This document shows positions 8,387 to 14,834 of a stretch of DNA of 41,806 nt, piece after piece. Source of the DNA: Candidatus Pacearchaeota archaeon (GTDB lineage Archaea > Nanobdellota > Nanobdellia > UBA10117 > JAFCGA01); assembly GCA_017608345.1 (NCBI GenBank), contig JAFCGA010000009.1, positions 1-41,806 on the forward strand, given 5' to 3'. The stretch's first letter is position 1. The number at the start of each line of letters is the position of its first letter. The translations under genes were made by a program, and so were the position numbers. The notes below the pieces were generated by a model. That model ran no database searches. It saw nothing but the letters and a program-made list of their open reading frames with translations, and was not told the origin of the DNA.

Positions 8387-9097
8387 CTATTTAATTCTAA
8401 AAACCTTCTTGCTATTACTCCAGATCTTCTTCTCAGCTTCAGCAACAGAAATCCCCTTAATCTTAGCTAGCTTCTTAAGAACATCCTTCAACTCAGAGAT
8501 CTTATCTGTAACATACGGAGCATCGGTCTCCAGCAACATCCGATCAATAGGAACTAACTCCGCCATCCCCCGCATTTGATCTAGAGTTAATACGCGCGGG
8601 TTAAATGTAAAATAATGCCCTTTCTCAACGCCCAATCTAATTAGCTTCTTCGAGCCCATGAAATAATGTAGAACAACTGTTCCCTTGAATCCCTCAAGCG
8701 CTTCAAAAACTTGCTTAGAAGCTGCCCGAGCGTGAACAATTACTGGTTTTTTGATTTTCTCAGCTAGCTTAAGGAACTTCCGAAAGCCAGCTTCTATTTT
8801 CTCAATCTCGTCAAGATCCAGCGGAGAGCTGTAATCTAGCCCAACTTCACCTAAAGCCACACACTTAGAAGAATTCTTCTCGATAAACTTCAGTGTTTCA
8901 GAGAAATCCTTGTTAGGCAAGTTAGCTAACTCTAGTGGAAAAATCCCGAAAGCGGCGAATATTGATTTATTATCTGCTAGCTCAATAACTTCTTTTATCG
9001 TCTCGGGCGTTGTAGAATTAACAATAACTTTTATTCCTGCTTTTTCATATTTAAGCAAGAGCTTCTTGTCCGCATGAGAATGAACATCAATTAACAT
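8387..9097 (-). CDS. TatD-family metal-dependent hydrolase
   Basis: 236 aa. It starts MLIDVHSH, giving the two metal-ligand histidines (His6, His8) of the amidohydrolase barrel. GEVGLDY (metal-bridging Glu), PVIVHAR and LETDAPYV (catalytic Asp) complete the TatD pattern. TatD proteins are DNases/exonucleases acting on DNA ends, and some remove D-aminoacyl groups. The length is slightly below the usual 255-265 aa. It lies at the end of the minus-strand block that includes sepF. Confidence 0.9.
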   Translation of the reverse strand: MLIDVHSHADKKLLLKYEKAGIKVIVNSTTPETIKEVIELADNKSIFAAFGIFPLELANLPNKDFSETLKFIEKNSSKCVALGEVGLDYSSPLDLDEIEKIEAGFRKFLKLAEKIKKPVIVHARAASKQVFEALEGFKGTVVLHYFMGSKKLIRLGVEKGHYFTFNPRVLTLDQMRGMAELVPIDRMLLETDAPYVTDKISELKDVLKKLAKIKGISVAEAEKKIWSNSKKVFRIK

Positions 9098-9136
9098 AAA
9101 ATATAAAGAATTAGAAGAACAATAAAACTATTTCCT

Positions 9137-9346
9137 TTATTTCTTTTTGCGAGCAGCCAGTTTATCTATTGCAGCCAGTTCTCTTCGCTCTTCTTCTTCG
9201 ATTCGATCTACAATTTTTATGACCTTCTTATCCATAGCTTCTATTTTTCTATCAATTATAGCTATGTATTTCAAGCTCCAGACAATACCGATAAGTAGAC
9301 CTAGAATTGCAGCGTCAATTATTATTATTCCTGCATCAATAACCAT
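9137..9346 (-). CDS. Small membrane protein with coiled-coil tail
   Basis: 69 aa. One hydrophobic segment (residues 5-30) is followed by a charged helix rich in Lys and Glu (EAMDKKVIKIVDRIEEEERRELA) that should form a coiled coil. The start is preceded by AGGTGA at a good distance, 15 nt downstream of sepF, so the two are cotranscribed. The topology resembles membrane anchors of division or envelope complexes. A division role is inferred from position only. Confidence 0.6.
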   Translation of the reverse strand: MVIDAGIIIIDAAILGLLIGIVWSLKYIAIIDRKIEAMDKKVIKIVDRIEEEERRELAAIDKLAARKKK

Positions 9347-9361
9347 ATTATCACCTAATTA

Positions 9362-9763
9362 TTAGAATGGTTCAATCTTTTTAACTGCTTCGGTTATCTG
9401 TTCTTCATCGCCCCGGAATACGGTCGCGAATGAAGGAGTTGCTATAAGCCAGTTTTCTCCGAATCCAGCAATATCCCCATCGTTTGCTTCTAGAGTCTTC
9501 TTTAATTTATCAACAGCTCTCTTTAATCCAATCCTATCCTTGTCTTTCAATGGTCCAAGATTTACTAATGCGATTGTAGACCCTTCTCTAATCGAATCAA
9601 CTACTGGCTTGATATCTTCGAAGTTCTCAAGCGTGAACGGTCTTATTATTATTTTTGCCTTCTTGCTCTTAACATCTGCTTCTAATTCAACATATTCATC
9701 AGTTAGTTCGATATCAGGATTACTGTCTTTGAACCAACCACCCATTTTCTTGAAAATACTCAT
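9362..9763 (-). CDS. sepF: SepF-like cell division protein
   Basis: 133 aa. The archaeal SepF (DUF552) core is visible: YVELEADVKSKKAKIIIRPF, FEDIKPVVDSIREGSTIALVNLG, and a glycine-rich GDIAGFGENWLIATPSF. The N-terminal MSIFKKMGGWF is a short amphipathic helix of the kind that anchors SepF to the membrane. In FtsZ-containing archaea SepF tethers FtsZ at midcell, and ftsZ is also in this window at 30.2-31.3 kb. It is followed by a small membrane protein in the same operon. A GAAGGT site precedes the ATG. Confidence 0.9.
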   Translation of the reverse strand: MSIFKKMGGWFKDSNPDIELTDEYVELEADVKSKKAKIIIRPFTLENFEDIKPVVDSIREGSTIALVNLGPLKDKDRIGLKRAVDKLKKTLEANDGDIAGFGENWLIATPSFATVFRGDEEQITEAVKKIEPF

Positions 9764-9812
9764 ATTATAACCTTCTAATTAACTAGCTATTAATTAGAAT
9801 ATAAACTTTTTG

Positions 9813-10061
9813 CTACTTGGACATACTGCTCAGCAGCGAAGTAAGATTCCATATTTGTTCACGAGTATATGCAGAAATATTAAAATCAAGGGATAGACCT
9901 TCTATTTCCTGAACTGCAGCATCTACCCTCATTCCGATTTCCTTAGAATTATCTTTTAGAATGTTTCTCGCTTTTGTTAAAATCCCCCGAACATTCTTCG
10001 GAATAGAACGATCTTCATACATTTGTTCTAGAAGCTCGAGTACTTCATCAAGGTTACTCAT
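9813..10061 (-). CDS. UPF0147 family protein
   Basis: 82 aa, all-helical. The pattern LEQMYEDRSIPKNVRGILTKARNIL, then a second similar helical half ending TREQIWNLTSLL, matches the small archaeal UPF0147 family of unknown function. Such genes often sit near ribosomal or chaperone genes. Here it follows prefoldin beta. The minus-strand box GCATTTATT near 10086 lies about 26 nt upstream, so it probably has its own leaderless promoter. Confidence 0.8.
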   Translation of the reverse strand: MSNLDEVLELLEQMYEDRSIPKNVRGILTKARNILKDNSKEIGMRVDAAVQEIEGLSLDFNISAYTREQIWNLTSLLSSMSK

Positions 10062-10108
10062 TTATCTGCGCGAGTAATCAATAAATGCATGGCTCGCGTA
10101 CCATATAG

Positions 10109-10444
10109 TTATTTTAATATCTTAGCTAGCTCTTCTTGTAGCTCTTTTGCTTTGTCTGTAGTCTTCTTTTCGTGTGTTTCGAAGCTTTTGATTTTGATAT
10201 CTAGTTCTTTTTTCTTGCTTTCTAGGTCTTTCTTAATTGTAGCTTTAGGTTTCTCGATTAATATTCCGCCAATTAGTACGTAAGTTGGCGATTTTGCTTT
10301 CTTTAATTCATCCAGAGCATTTTCTATCTCTGCTAATTGAATTTGAAACTGCTGTTTTTGAGATGCAAATGCAGTAAGCCTCTGCTGTAATAGCTGCAGC
10401 TGTTCTAAATTCTCCCGAGTTTGTTTATCTAATTTATCACTCAT
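10109..10444 (-). CDS. pfdB: Prefoldin subunit beta
   Basis: 111 aa. Two long coiled-coil helices (residues 5-48 and 70-111) flank a short beta hairpin around SPTYVLIGGILIEKP, the classic prefoldin beta layout. The alpha2beta4 prefoldin captures unfolded proteins and passes them to the thermosome in the cytoplasm. The order L37Ae, RpoP, Pcc1, prefoldin beta is common in archaea. A perfect hairpin lies in the 35-nt gap after pcc1. Confidence 0.95.
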   Translation of the reverse strand: MSDKLDKQTRENLEQLQLLQQRLTAFASQKQQFQIQLAEIENALDELKKAKSPTYVLIGGILIEKPKATIKKDLESKKKELDIKIKSFETHEKKTTDKAKELQEELAKILK

Positions 10445-10451
10445 AGTAAAT

Positions 10452-10468
10452 CGTTGGTCTGACCAACG
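10452..10468 (-). other. Intercistronic hairpin pcc1-pfdB
   Basis: CGTTGGTC (10452-10459) and GACCAACG (10461-10468) form a perfect inverted repeat. It fills the gap between the pcc1 stop and the pfdB start, and no Shine-Dalgarno site is seen there. It could be a processing site or a translational control element. Confidence 0.6.
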
Positions 10469-10479
10469 GTGGGTTTTGA

Positions 10480-10719
10480 TTATTTTTTCTCTGCGCTCCA
10501 GGTTTTGTGCACGATCGCTAATAATCCGGTTATCGTATTAATTATCGCTCGGAATATTGTAACGTCCCCAGCTTTTATTTTAATTTCTAGCTTTTTGCTT
10601 AGTTTATTGAGTGAGTAACTACCTCTGCTCGTTTTGAAATTTTGTTCTGGCTCGAGAGCAGCTGCATAAGCTTTTAGAAGGTCGCTAGATCCATCTAAAC
10701 TTATCTGAGCTTCGATCAT
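10480..10719 (-). CDS. pcc1: KEOPS complex subunit Pcc1
   Basis: 79 aa, the usual size for Pcc1. The C-terminal pattern ITIFRAIINTITGLLAIVHKTW (here with VTIFRA), following an amphipathic LEIKIKAGD strand, matches the Pcc1 dimerisation domain. KEOPS makes the threonylcarbamoyl group of t6A37 on ANN-decoding tRNAs, and Pcc1 dimerises the Kae1 module. It is cotranscribed with ribosomal genes. It is preceded by about 100 nt holding three hairpins. Confidence 0.88.
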   Translation of the reverse strand: MIEAQISLDGSSDLLKAYAAALEPEQNFKTSRGSYSLNKLSKKLEIKIKAGDVTIFRAIINTITGLLAIVHKTWSAEKK

Positions 10720-10753
10720 CTTAATTCCGAGTTGGTGAGGGATTAAAGACCCT

Positions 10754-10821
10754 AGAGAAATCTCCTATTTCTCTTGGCCAAGCGGAATTTCATTCCGCTC
10801 CGGAAGCGAAAAAATTCGCTT
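10754..10821 (-). other. Three consecutive perfect hairpins between rpoP and pcc1
   Basis: AGAGAAAT (10754-10761) pairs with ATTTCTCT (10767-10774). AGCGGAAT (10781-10788) pairs with ATTCCGCT (10792-10799). AAGCGAA (10804-10810) pairs with TTCGCTT (10815-10821), which overlaps the rpoP stop codon. The rest of the spacer to pcc1 shows no other signal. Confidence 0.75.
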
Positions 10822-10957
10822 ATCTCGCTTTTACTTTTTTGAGCGTTGGCTTTCTGGCTTTTATGACTATTCTATATCCACAATAAGGGCAAATTAATCG
10901 CCGCTCGATATGTTTAGGTTCTATTTCTCTTCCGCAATTAAAACAATTATATGTCAT
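10820..10957 (-). CDS. rpoP: DNA-directed RNA polymerase subunit P (Rpo12)
   Basis: 45 aa from ATG 10957. The zinc-ribbon half CFNCG and CPYCGYRI, followed by a basic tail, is the RpoP signature. The subunit sits in the archaeal polymerase assembly platform with D, L and N. A longer frame starting at 11011 would add 18 residues that overlap the L37Ae coding region, and family length argues for MTYNCF as the start, one base past the L37Ae stop. Confidence 0.93.
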   Translation of the reverse strand: MTYNCFNCGREIEPKHIERRLICPYCGYRIVIKARKPTLKKVKAR

Positions 10958-10958
10958 T

Positions 10959-11186
10959 TTATTTATCCTTAGCTTTAGGTGAATATGCTCCGCCAGCAAA
11001 TTTTGTATCACATTTATTGCAAATCCAAATTCCTGTAGCTAGCCGCTTCACGCTCCCGAGTTTTGAGCAATAAGGACACCTATGCTTTCCCTTCTGCACT
11101 CTCTCTACAGCTAGCGCTCGGTGCTTTAGTTTTCTTCCATATCTGGGTCCGTATCGACCCATTGAGCCTAGTTTTTTTAGAGCCAT
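10959..11186 (-). CDS. rpl37ae: 50S ribosomal protein L37Ae (eL43)
   Basis: 75 aa from ATG 11186. GSMGRYGPRYGRKLKHRA, then CPYCSK and CNKCDTKFAGGAY, is the typical eL43 zinc-ribbon protein of the large subunit. A GTG at 11225 in the same frame would add 13 residues not found in the family, so the ATG is preferred. It heads the operon with rpoP, pcc1 and pfdB. The leader carries a hairpin (11228-11245). Confidence 0.93.
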   Translation of the reverse strand: MALKKLGSMGRYGPRYGRKLKHRALAVERVQKGKHRCPYCSKLGSVKRLATGIWICNKCDTKFAGGAYSPKAKDK

Positions 11187-11227
11187 GTTTGCTGCTTTCC
11201 TCACTGCAATTAGCAGCGAACACACAA

Positions 11228-11245
11228 GGAAAATCTTGATTTTCC
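11228..11245 (-). promoter_or_regulatory. Leader hairpin of the L37Ae operon
   Basis: GGAAAATC (11228-11235) and GATTTTCC (11238-11245) form a perfect 8-bp stem with 2 nt between, flanked by ACAC/GTGT that can extend it. With a minus-strand TATA-like box at 11278-11287 the predicted leader is about 70 nt, and this stem lies in its middle. Confidence 0.55.
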
Positions 11246-11277
11246 GACGTGTCTGTTAGTAATAGAGTAATCACTGG

Positions 11278-11297
11278 ATTTATAAAACTTTTTAAAG
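11278..11297. promoter_or_regulatory. Adjacent divergent TATA boxes: L37Ae operon and tRNA-Ser
   Basis: The minus-strand box TTTTATAAAT (11278-11287) suits the L37Ae operon. The plus-strand box CTTTTTAAAG (11288-11297) is 28 nt before the tRNA-Ser 5' end. The two promoters abut, so they may compete for TBP/TFB. Confidence 0.6.
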
Positions 11298-11320
11298 CGG
11301 TCCTTAATCTAAGTAATCAC

Positions 11321-11572
11321 GCCGGGATCGCTTAATCTGGTACAGCCTTTCTTTCTTCCGAAGAAAGAAACGCTGGCGAAAGAAAGAAATTATTGCTCGC
11401 TAGCGCTCGAAAATATAAAGAACTGGCTGCAGAAAATAGCACAAGCCTGGAAAGCTTGACTCGTAAGGGTATCTGGGTTCAAAGAGCCTTTTTCTCTTTC
11501 TAGAAAGAGAAAAACCCTCGGGAAAAAGAGAAAGTGAACTCCTGAGAGGCTTAGAAAATCCCAGTCCCGGCG
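11321..11572 (+). tRNA. tRNA-Ser(GGA) with two non-canonical introns
   Basis: Exons 11321-11341, 11436-11483 and 11559-11572 splice to an 83-nt type II tRNA. Its acceptor is GCCGGGA/TCCCGGC with discriminator G73. The D-loop has GG and A14/A21, and the anticodon arm is CAAGC CTGGAAA GCTTG (anticodon GGA). The variable arm is ACTC GTAA GGGT and the T-arm is CTGGG TTCAAAT CCCAG. Intron 1 (94 nt) sits between positions 20 and 21. It has a bulge-helix-bulge: TCTG/CAGA central helix, GTA and AAA bulges, inner helix CAGCC/GGCTG, with the D-stem as outer helix. Intron 2 (75 nt) interrupts the T-loop near 59/60 with a relaxed motif, and its exact ends are ambiguous by up to 3 nt without changing the product. 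CCA is not encoded. Confidence 0.92.
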
Positions 11573-11715
11573 CTTTCCGCAATATTGCAGAATTGTTCGG
11601 TATAGTGATTTCTAACTCCCCTTTTATTTTTATGAGTTCATAGCATAACTAATATATCAAAAAGCGGAGGCGGAAAAACTGAAAGGTTTTTAATACTACT
11701 TGTTAATAGAGCGGT

Positions 11716-12093
11716 ATGACAGAGATAGTATCAATTAGAGGATTTTGGTTCGAAGAAGTTAAACCAATCGCAGCTAAATGCGCAAAAGGATATGATAGAC
11801 TTCTCCAAGCAGAAAATTCTGGTGATGAAGCTACAATGCAAACATTAGTGGATGAGCTAGCAAAAGAAGGCGAATCAAGGGACATGGTTTCTGTTTGGTA
11901 TATTGGTCAAATGATTTCTCAAGTTGAATATGCATTACTTCATGATAGGAATCCCATGTTAGGGCTGCTTCAAGCTCACGGAACATTAAATTCTGAGGAG
12001 TTTTATCAAAATGTTTTCGATGGAGAAGAGAGCGAGGAAACGAGAAATTATCGTACTCTTGGTCAGAAGCTAACTGAAATGATGAGCATGTAG
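11716..12093 (+). CDS. Uncharacterised small protein
   Basis: 125 aa, acidic, mostly helical, not recognised. It has no signal peptide or membrane segment. The ATG is 26 nt after GTTTTTAATA (11686-11695), a clear leaderless-type promoter. The 143 nt between tRNA-Ser and this gene hold nothing else that I can identify. Confidence 0.6.
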   Translation: MTEIVSIRGFWFEEVKPIAAKCAKGYDRLLQAENSGDEATMQTLVDELAKEGESRDMVSVWYIGQMISQVEYALLHDRNPMLGLLQAHGTLNSEEFYQNVFDGEESEETRNYRTLGQKLTEMMSM

Positions 12094-12166
12094 AATCATC
12101 TCTTTTAATGTAGTATAGCAATTTCTAAAAGAAGGGTTTTTAAGTTTTTTTAGTAATGTGAACAGT

Positions 12167-12604
12167 ATGGGATATGATGTCGCTAGCCTGTTAGTATTGG
12201 GAGTTACAGTAGAACTCGAAGAGGATGAAGATGGCGTTAAAGTACTACCTGACGGGACATATCATTATGACCTACTGAATCTGGATGAGCTTGGGTATCA
12301 TTCTGATGACGGAGAAACAATAAATTCTGAACTTAAGCGTAGATTGGGATGCACAGGAAAGATTCCGGTTAATCACATGCAGGGATACAAAGATTTTTTT
12401 GTTCTTGGTTATGGCTTATGTTATCGAGAAACGGGTGGGGATCAACGAATGCCTTCTGCTATCAATATGTCTCAGTTAGCTGAAGATGTAAGTACGCTGT
12501 CAGATGTTGTATTGGAAGATATTAACTCTCATGGATACAGTTTTACACGAGAAGATATTAAACCCTATCATGTTGTTGTAGATGGGCGTTGGCATCTTGA
12601 TTAA
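12167..12604 (+). CDS. Uncharacterised protein
   Basis: About 145 aa from ATG 12167, not recognised. It begins MGYDVASLLVLGVTVEL. An acidic centre is followed by GRWHLD at the C-terminus. A GTG at 12158 is in frame, but the TATA-like GTTTTTAAG at 12136-12144 is 26-27 nt from the ATG, which favours the ATG. Its separate promoter and small size resemble the neighbouring unknown genes, so this is a patch of single-gene units. Confidence 0.6.
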   Translation: MGYDVASLLVLGVTVELEEDEDGVKVLPDGTYHYDLLNLDELGYHSDDGETINSELKRRLGCTGKIPVNHMQGYKDFFVLGYGLCYRETGGDQRMPSAINMSQLAEDVSTLSDVVLEDINSHGYSFTREDIKPYHVVVDGRWHLD

Positions 12605-12657
12605 TTACTAGCGCTAAACAAGATTTATATATCTGAACTTCTTTGTTTTAAGTAGAA

Positions 12658-12921
12658 ATGGCTAAAATAACTGCTATAGAAGAAAAACGAAAGCAAATGA
12701 GAAAGAGCTCTGCTCAGTTCTATGCAGCTCCAAGAAGTCCGCCAAGCGATAGCTTATTACCAATATTTGATAAAAGTCATACGCGGAATGCGATGGCAAG
12801 ATTTAACCAAGCTGATTTCAAAGATGTGGCTGAGAAGAAGAAAGCATATAATAAGATATTAAAAGCTGCTAGGGAATTTAAAATAGAGATTGAGGACTTC
12901 AAGGATCTGAAGCCAAAGTAG
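12658..12921 (+). CDS. Uncharacterised small basic protein
   Basis: 87 aa, basic, not firmly recognised. The second half (HTRNAMARFNQADF, then KKKAYNKILKAAREFKIEI) is helical and has the look of small phage- or archaea-borne proteins in which a His-Arg-Asn-Ala motif precedes two helices. GATTTATATA near 12625 lies about 26-30 nt upstream, giving a leaderless transcript. The role is unknown. Confidence 0.55.
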   Translation: MAKITAIEEKRKQMRKSSAQFYAAPRSPPSDSLLPIFDKSHTRNAMARFNQADFKDVAEKKKAYNKILKAAREFKIEIEDFKDLKPK

Positions 12922-12950
12922 TATTATTCTCAAGCCCGAAAACTAAGTAT

Positions 12951-13244
12951 TTACTTTATATTATCTAATATTTTTTGTAATCTAGAATAAGGTATTAATG
13001 GGAGCAATAGCGATTCTGCAAGGTGTTCGTATTTCTCATTTGCATTGTGATAATTGGCAACTCTTGTTCCGTCCCAGCGCCAAGAAACCATCTTCGCACC
13101 TTGTCTAAGTGCTTGCTTTGCTTCTGGAGGAATAGCACTGTCTTCATCTATAGCATCAAATACTTTGCCCGTATATTTTCTAGCTATCTTACTACATAGA
13201 TCTCTCTTTTCTCCAAGTCTTAGCACAGTTCTTAGATTAAACAT
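12951..13244 (-). CDS. Uncharacterised small protein
   Basis: 97 aa, not recognised. Charged and helical at both ends, with a central KMVSWRWDGTRVANYHNANEKYEHLAESLLLPLIPYSRL. It converges with the 12658 gene and is divergent from the S13 operon, whose promoter region lies between 13245 and 13300. No membrane segment or signal peptide is seen. Confidence 0.55.
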   Translation of the reverse strand: MFNLRTVLRLGEKRDLCSKIARKYTGKVFDAIDEDSAIPPEAKQALRQGAKMVSWRWDGTRVANYHNANEKYEHLAESLLLPLIPYSRLQKILDNIK

Positions 13245-13300
13245 ATTGAATAATAAATAACAAGCTTTATAAAATAACCTTCTAATCTTAAAGTGAGCTT

Positions 13301-13353
13301 ACAAAACTAGACTTCCCGAAAGGGTTGAGCTCAGAAAGAGTTTCTAGTTTTGT
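13301..13353 (+). promoter_or_regulatory. Structured leader of the S13 operon
   Basis: ACAAAACTAGA (13301-13311) pairs perfectly with TCTAGTTTTGT (13343-13353). Inside lie CCC-GAAA-GGG (a GNRA-type loop) and a possible CTC-AGAAA-GAG hairpin. The TATA-like GCTTTATAAAAT (13264-13275) predicts transcription from about 13296, so nearly the whole leader is this branched structure, ending 11 nt before the S13 ATG. Confidence 0.75.
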
Positions 13354-13364
13354 TTAAAATATAA

Positions 13365-13826
13365 ATGGCACACGAATTTAGAGCAATATTAAGAATAGCA
13401 AACGCAGAAATTAAGGGAGAAGTACCGATAGCGCAGGCTCTGACTAAGGTTAAGGGCTGCAAATTCATGTTTGCTAATGCTATTTGTCAAGTTCTAGATT
13501 TAGATCGGAAGCGAAGAGCCGGAGACTTTTCAGAGCAAGAGATAGAAAAAATCGAGGATTGCTTAGGTAATCCAGTTAAATATAATATACCAAAATGGCT
13601 TTTCAACCGAAGAAAAGATCTAGATACTGGTGTCGATAAGCATATTGTTTCTATTGATCTCGATCTTAGAAGGGAATTCGACGTGCGTAGATTAAAGAAA
13701 ATAAGATCCTATCGCGGATGGCGGCATGCTAAGAAGCTTCCAGTACGCGGTCAGAGAACTCGCTCTTCATTCAGAGGTGGCGCAGCTCTCGGAGTATCCA
13801 GAAAGAAGAAATCAGGTAAGAAGTAA
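13365..13826 (+). CDS. rps13: 30S ribosomal protein S13 (uS13)
   Basis: 153 aa, normal for archaeal S13. KVKGCKFMFANAICQVLDLD (helix-hairpin-like N-domain), GVDKHIVSIDLDLRREFDVRRLKKIRSYRGWRH and the basic end VRGQRTRSSFRGGAALGVSRKKK are diagnostic. It binds the head of the small subunit near the P-site tRNA. First gene of the S13-S4-S11-RpoD operon. No Shine-Dalgarno site is seen next to the ATG, and the structured leader may control expression. Confidence 0.97.
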   Translation: MAHEFRAILRIANAEIKGEVPIAQALTKVKGCKFMFANAICQVLDLDRKRRAGDFSEQEIEKIEDCLGNPVKYNIPKWLFNRRKDLDTGVDKHIVSIDLDLRREFDVRRLKKIRSYRGWRHAKKLPVRGQRTRSSFRGGAALGVSRKKKSGKK

Positions 13827-13854
13827 TTAAGATGATATTTAATATAAATCGGTT

Positions 13855-13899
13855 AGGAGGAATAAAAAAGGTTTTAGCGATTTTTCGCCAACCTTTTTT
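13855..13899 (+). promoter_or_regulatory. Shine-Dalgarno site followed by a long hairpin before rps4
   Basis: AGGAGG (13855-13860) is followed by AAAAAAGGTT (13864-13873) pairing perfectly with AACCTTTTTT (13890-13899). Inside the loop GCGA (13877-13880) pairs with TCGC (13885-13888). The S4 GTG is at 13911, 50 nt from the Shine-Dalgarno site, but only about 14 nt when the hairpin is folded. Confidence 0.75.
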
Positions 13900-13910
13900 C
13901 TAAAAAGGCT

Positions 13911-14396
13911 GTGGGAGACCCAAAAAAATTAGCTAGAAAATTCGATACGCCTAGGCATCCGTGGCAAGCAGATCGAATTAAGGAAGAAATAACACTTGTT
14001 CGCGAATTCGGGCTTTCAAATAAGAAAGAAGTTTGGAGGACTAGCTCATTAGTTAAAAACTGGAGAGAGCGGGCTAAGAAGATTCTGCGTCTTACTGATG
14101 AACGGAGAAAACAAGCAGAGGACGAGCTATTCGGCATGCTTCTTAAGCTTAATATCTTGCAGAAAGGAGCTAAATTAGATGATGTATTAGCTATTACTAC
14201 TCCCGAAGTTCTCGAGCGGAGACTGCAAACTCAAATTTATAAACAAAGTATTGCAAATACTGTTAAGCAAGCAAGACAGTACATTGTTCACAATAAGATA
14301 TTTGTAAACGGCAAATTGATTAATTCGCCATCATATTTAGTTAAGAAGGAGGATAAACTCAGTATTTCAGCTAAGTTGAAACCTGTAGCAAAGTAA
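13911..14396 (+). CDS. rps4: 30S ribosomal protein S4 (uS4)
   Basis: 161 aa. It starts with GTG and the typical archaeal [23 protein letters not shown]. The S4 RNA-binding domain near residue 100 onward ([35 protein letters not shown]) confirms it. It binds 16S rRNA early in 30S assembly. The length is slightly under the usual 175-180 aa. The 84-nt gap after S13 holds a Shine-Dalgarno site and a strong hairpin, a possible feedback-control site. Confidence 0.97.
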   Translation: MGDPKKLARKFDTPRHPWQADRIKEEITLVREFGLSNKKEVWRTSSLVKNWRERAKKILRLTDERRKQAEDELFGMLLKLNILQKGAKLDDVLAITTPEVLERRLQTQIYKQSIANTVKQARQYIVHNKIFVNGKLINSPSYLVKKEDKLSISAKLKPVAK

Positions 14397-14400
14397 TACA

Positions 14401-14796
14401 ATGGCTAAGAGTGATAATGTTGGAGTAGCGCATATCTATGCTAGCTATAATAATATTATAATCCATGTTACAGATATTACTGGCGCGGAAACGCTAGCAT
14501 TATCCTCTGGCGGACAAGTTGTAAGGGCAGATAGATTAGAGCCTAGCCCAACCGCGGCAATGATTGCTGCTAAGCAAGTAGCTCTGAAATTAAGGGACAA
14601 AGGCGTTAATCAGCTTCACGTTAAAATCCGTGCGCCAGGAGGTCATAATGGACCTTGGCATCCCGGTCCGGGTGCTCAGCCAGCCATAAAAGCTTTAACT
14701 CGCGGAAGAATAAGAATATTATCTGTTGAGGATGTGACTCCAATAGCTCATGGCGGTTGCAGAAAAAAAGGAGGTAGGCGAGGACGAAGACCTTAA
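14401..14796 (+). CDS. rps11: 30S ribosomal protein S11 (uS11)
   Basis: 131 aa. [34 protein letters not shown] and the C-terminal [14 protein letters not shown] are characteristic of archaeal S11, which lines the mRNA exit region of the small subunit. Four nt separate it from S4. A weak stem AGACC/GGTCT spans its stop codon before rpoD. Confidence 0.97.
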   Translation: MAKSDNVGVAHIYASYNNIIIHVTDITGAETLALSSGGQVVRADRLEPSPTAAMIAAKQVALKLRDKGVNQLHVKIRAPGGHNGPWHPGPGAQPAIKALTRGRIRILSVEDVTPIAHGGCRKKGGRRGRRP

Positions 14797-14834
14797 GCGA
14801 GGTCTGTAAATGAATTCCCGCGTTTAGTTGAAGT

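Noticed and set aside
10958-11011. 18-residue extension of RpoP
   Set aside because: It overlaps L37Ae coding sequence, and MTYNCF matches the family start.
11187-11225. GTG-started extension of L37Ae
   Set aside because: It adds 13 residues not seen in the family and the ATG at 11186 gives the normal protein.
11400-11582. Minus-strand 60-codon frame over tRNA-Ser
   Set aside because: It lies across the tRNA exons and introns and is Ser/Leu/Phe-rich antisense noise.
12158-12166. GTG start for the 12167 gene
   Set aside because: The TATA-like box is 26-27 nt from the ATG, matching the leaderless spacing of this genome.
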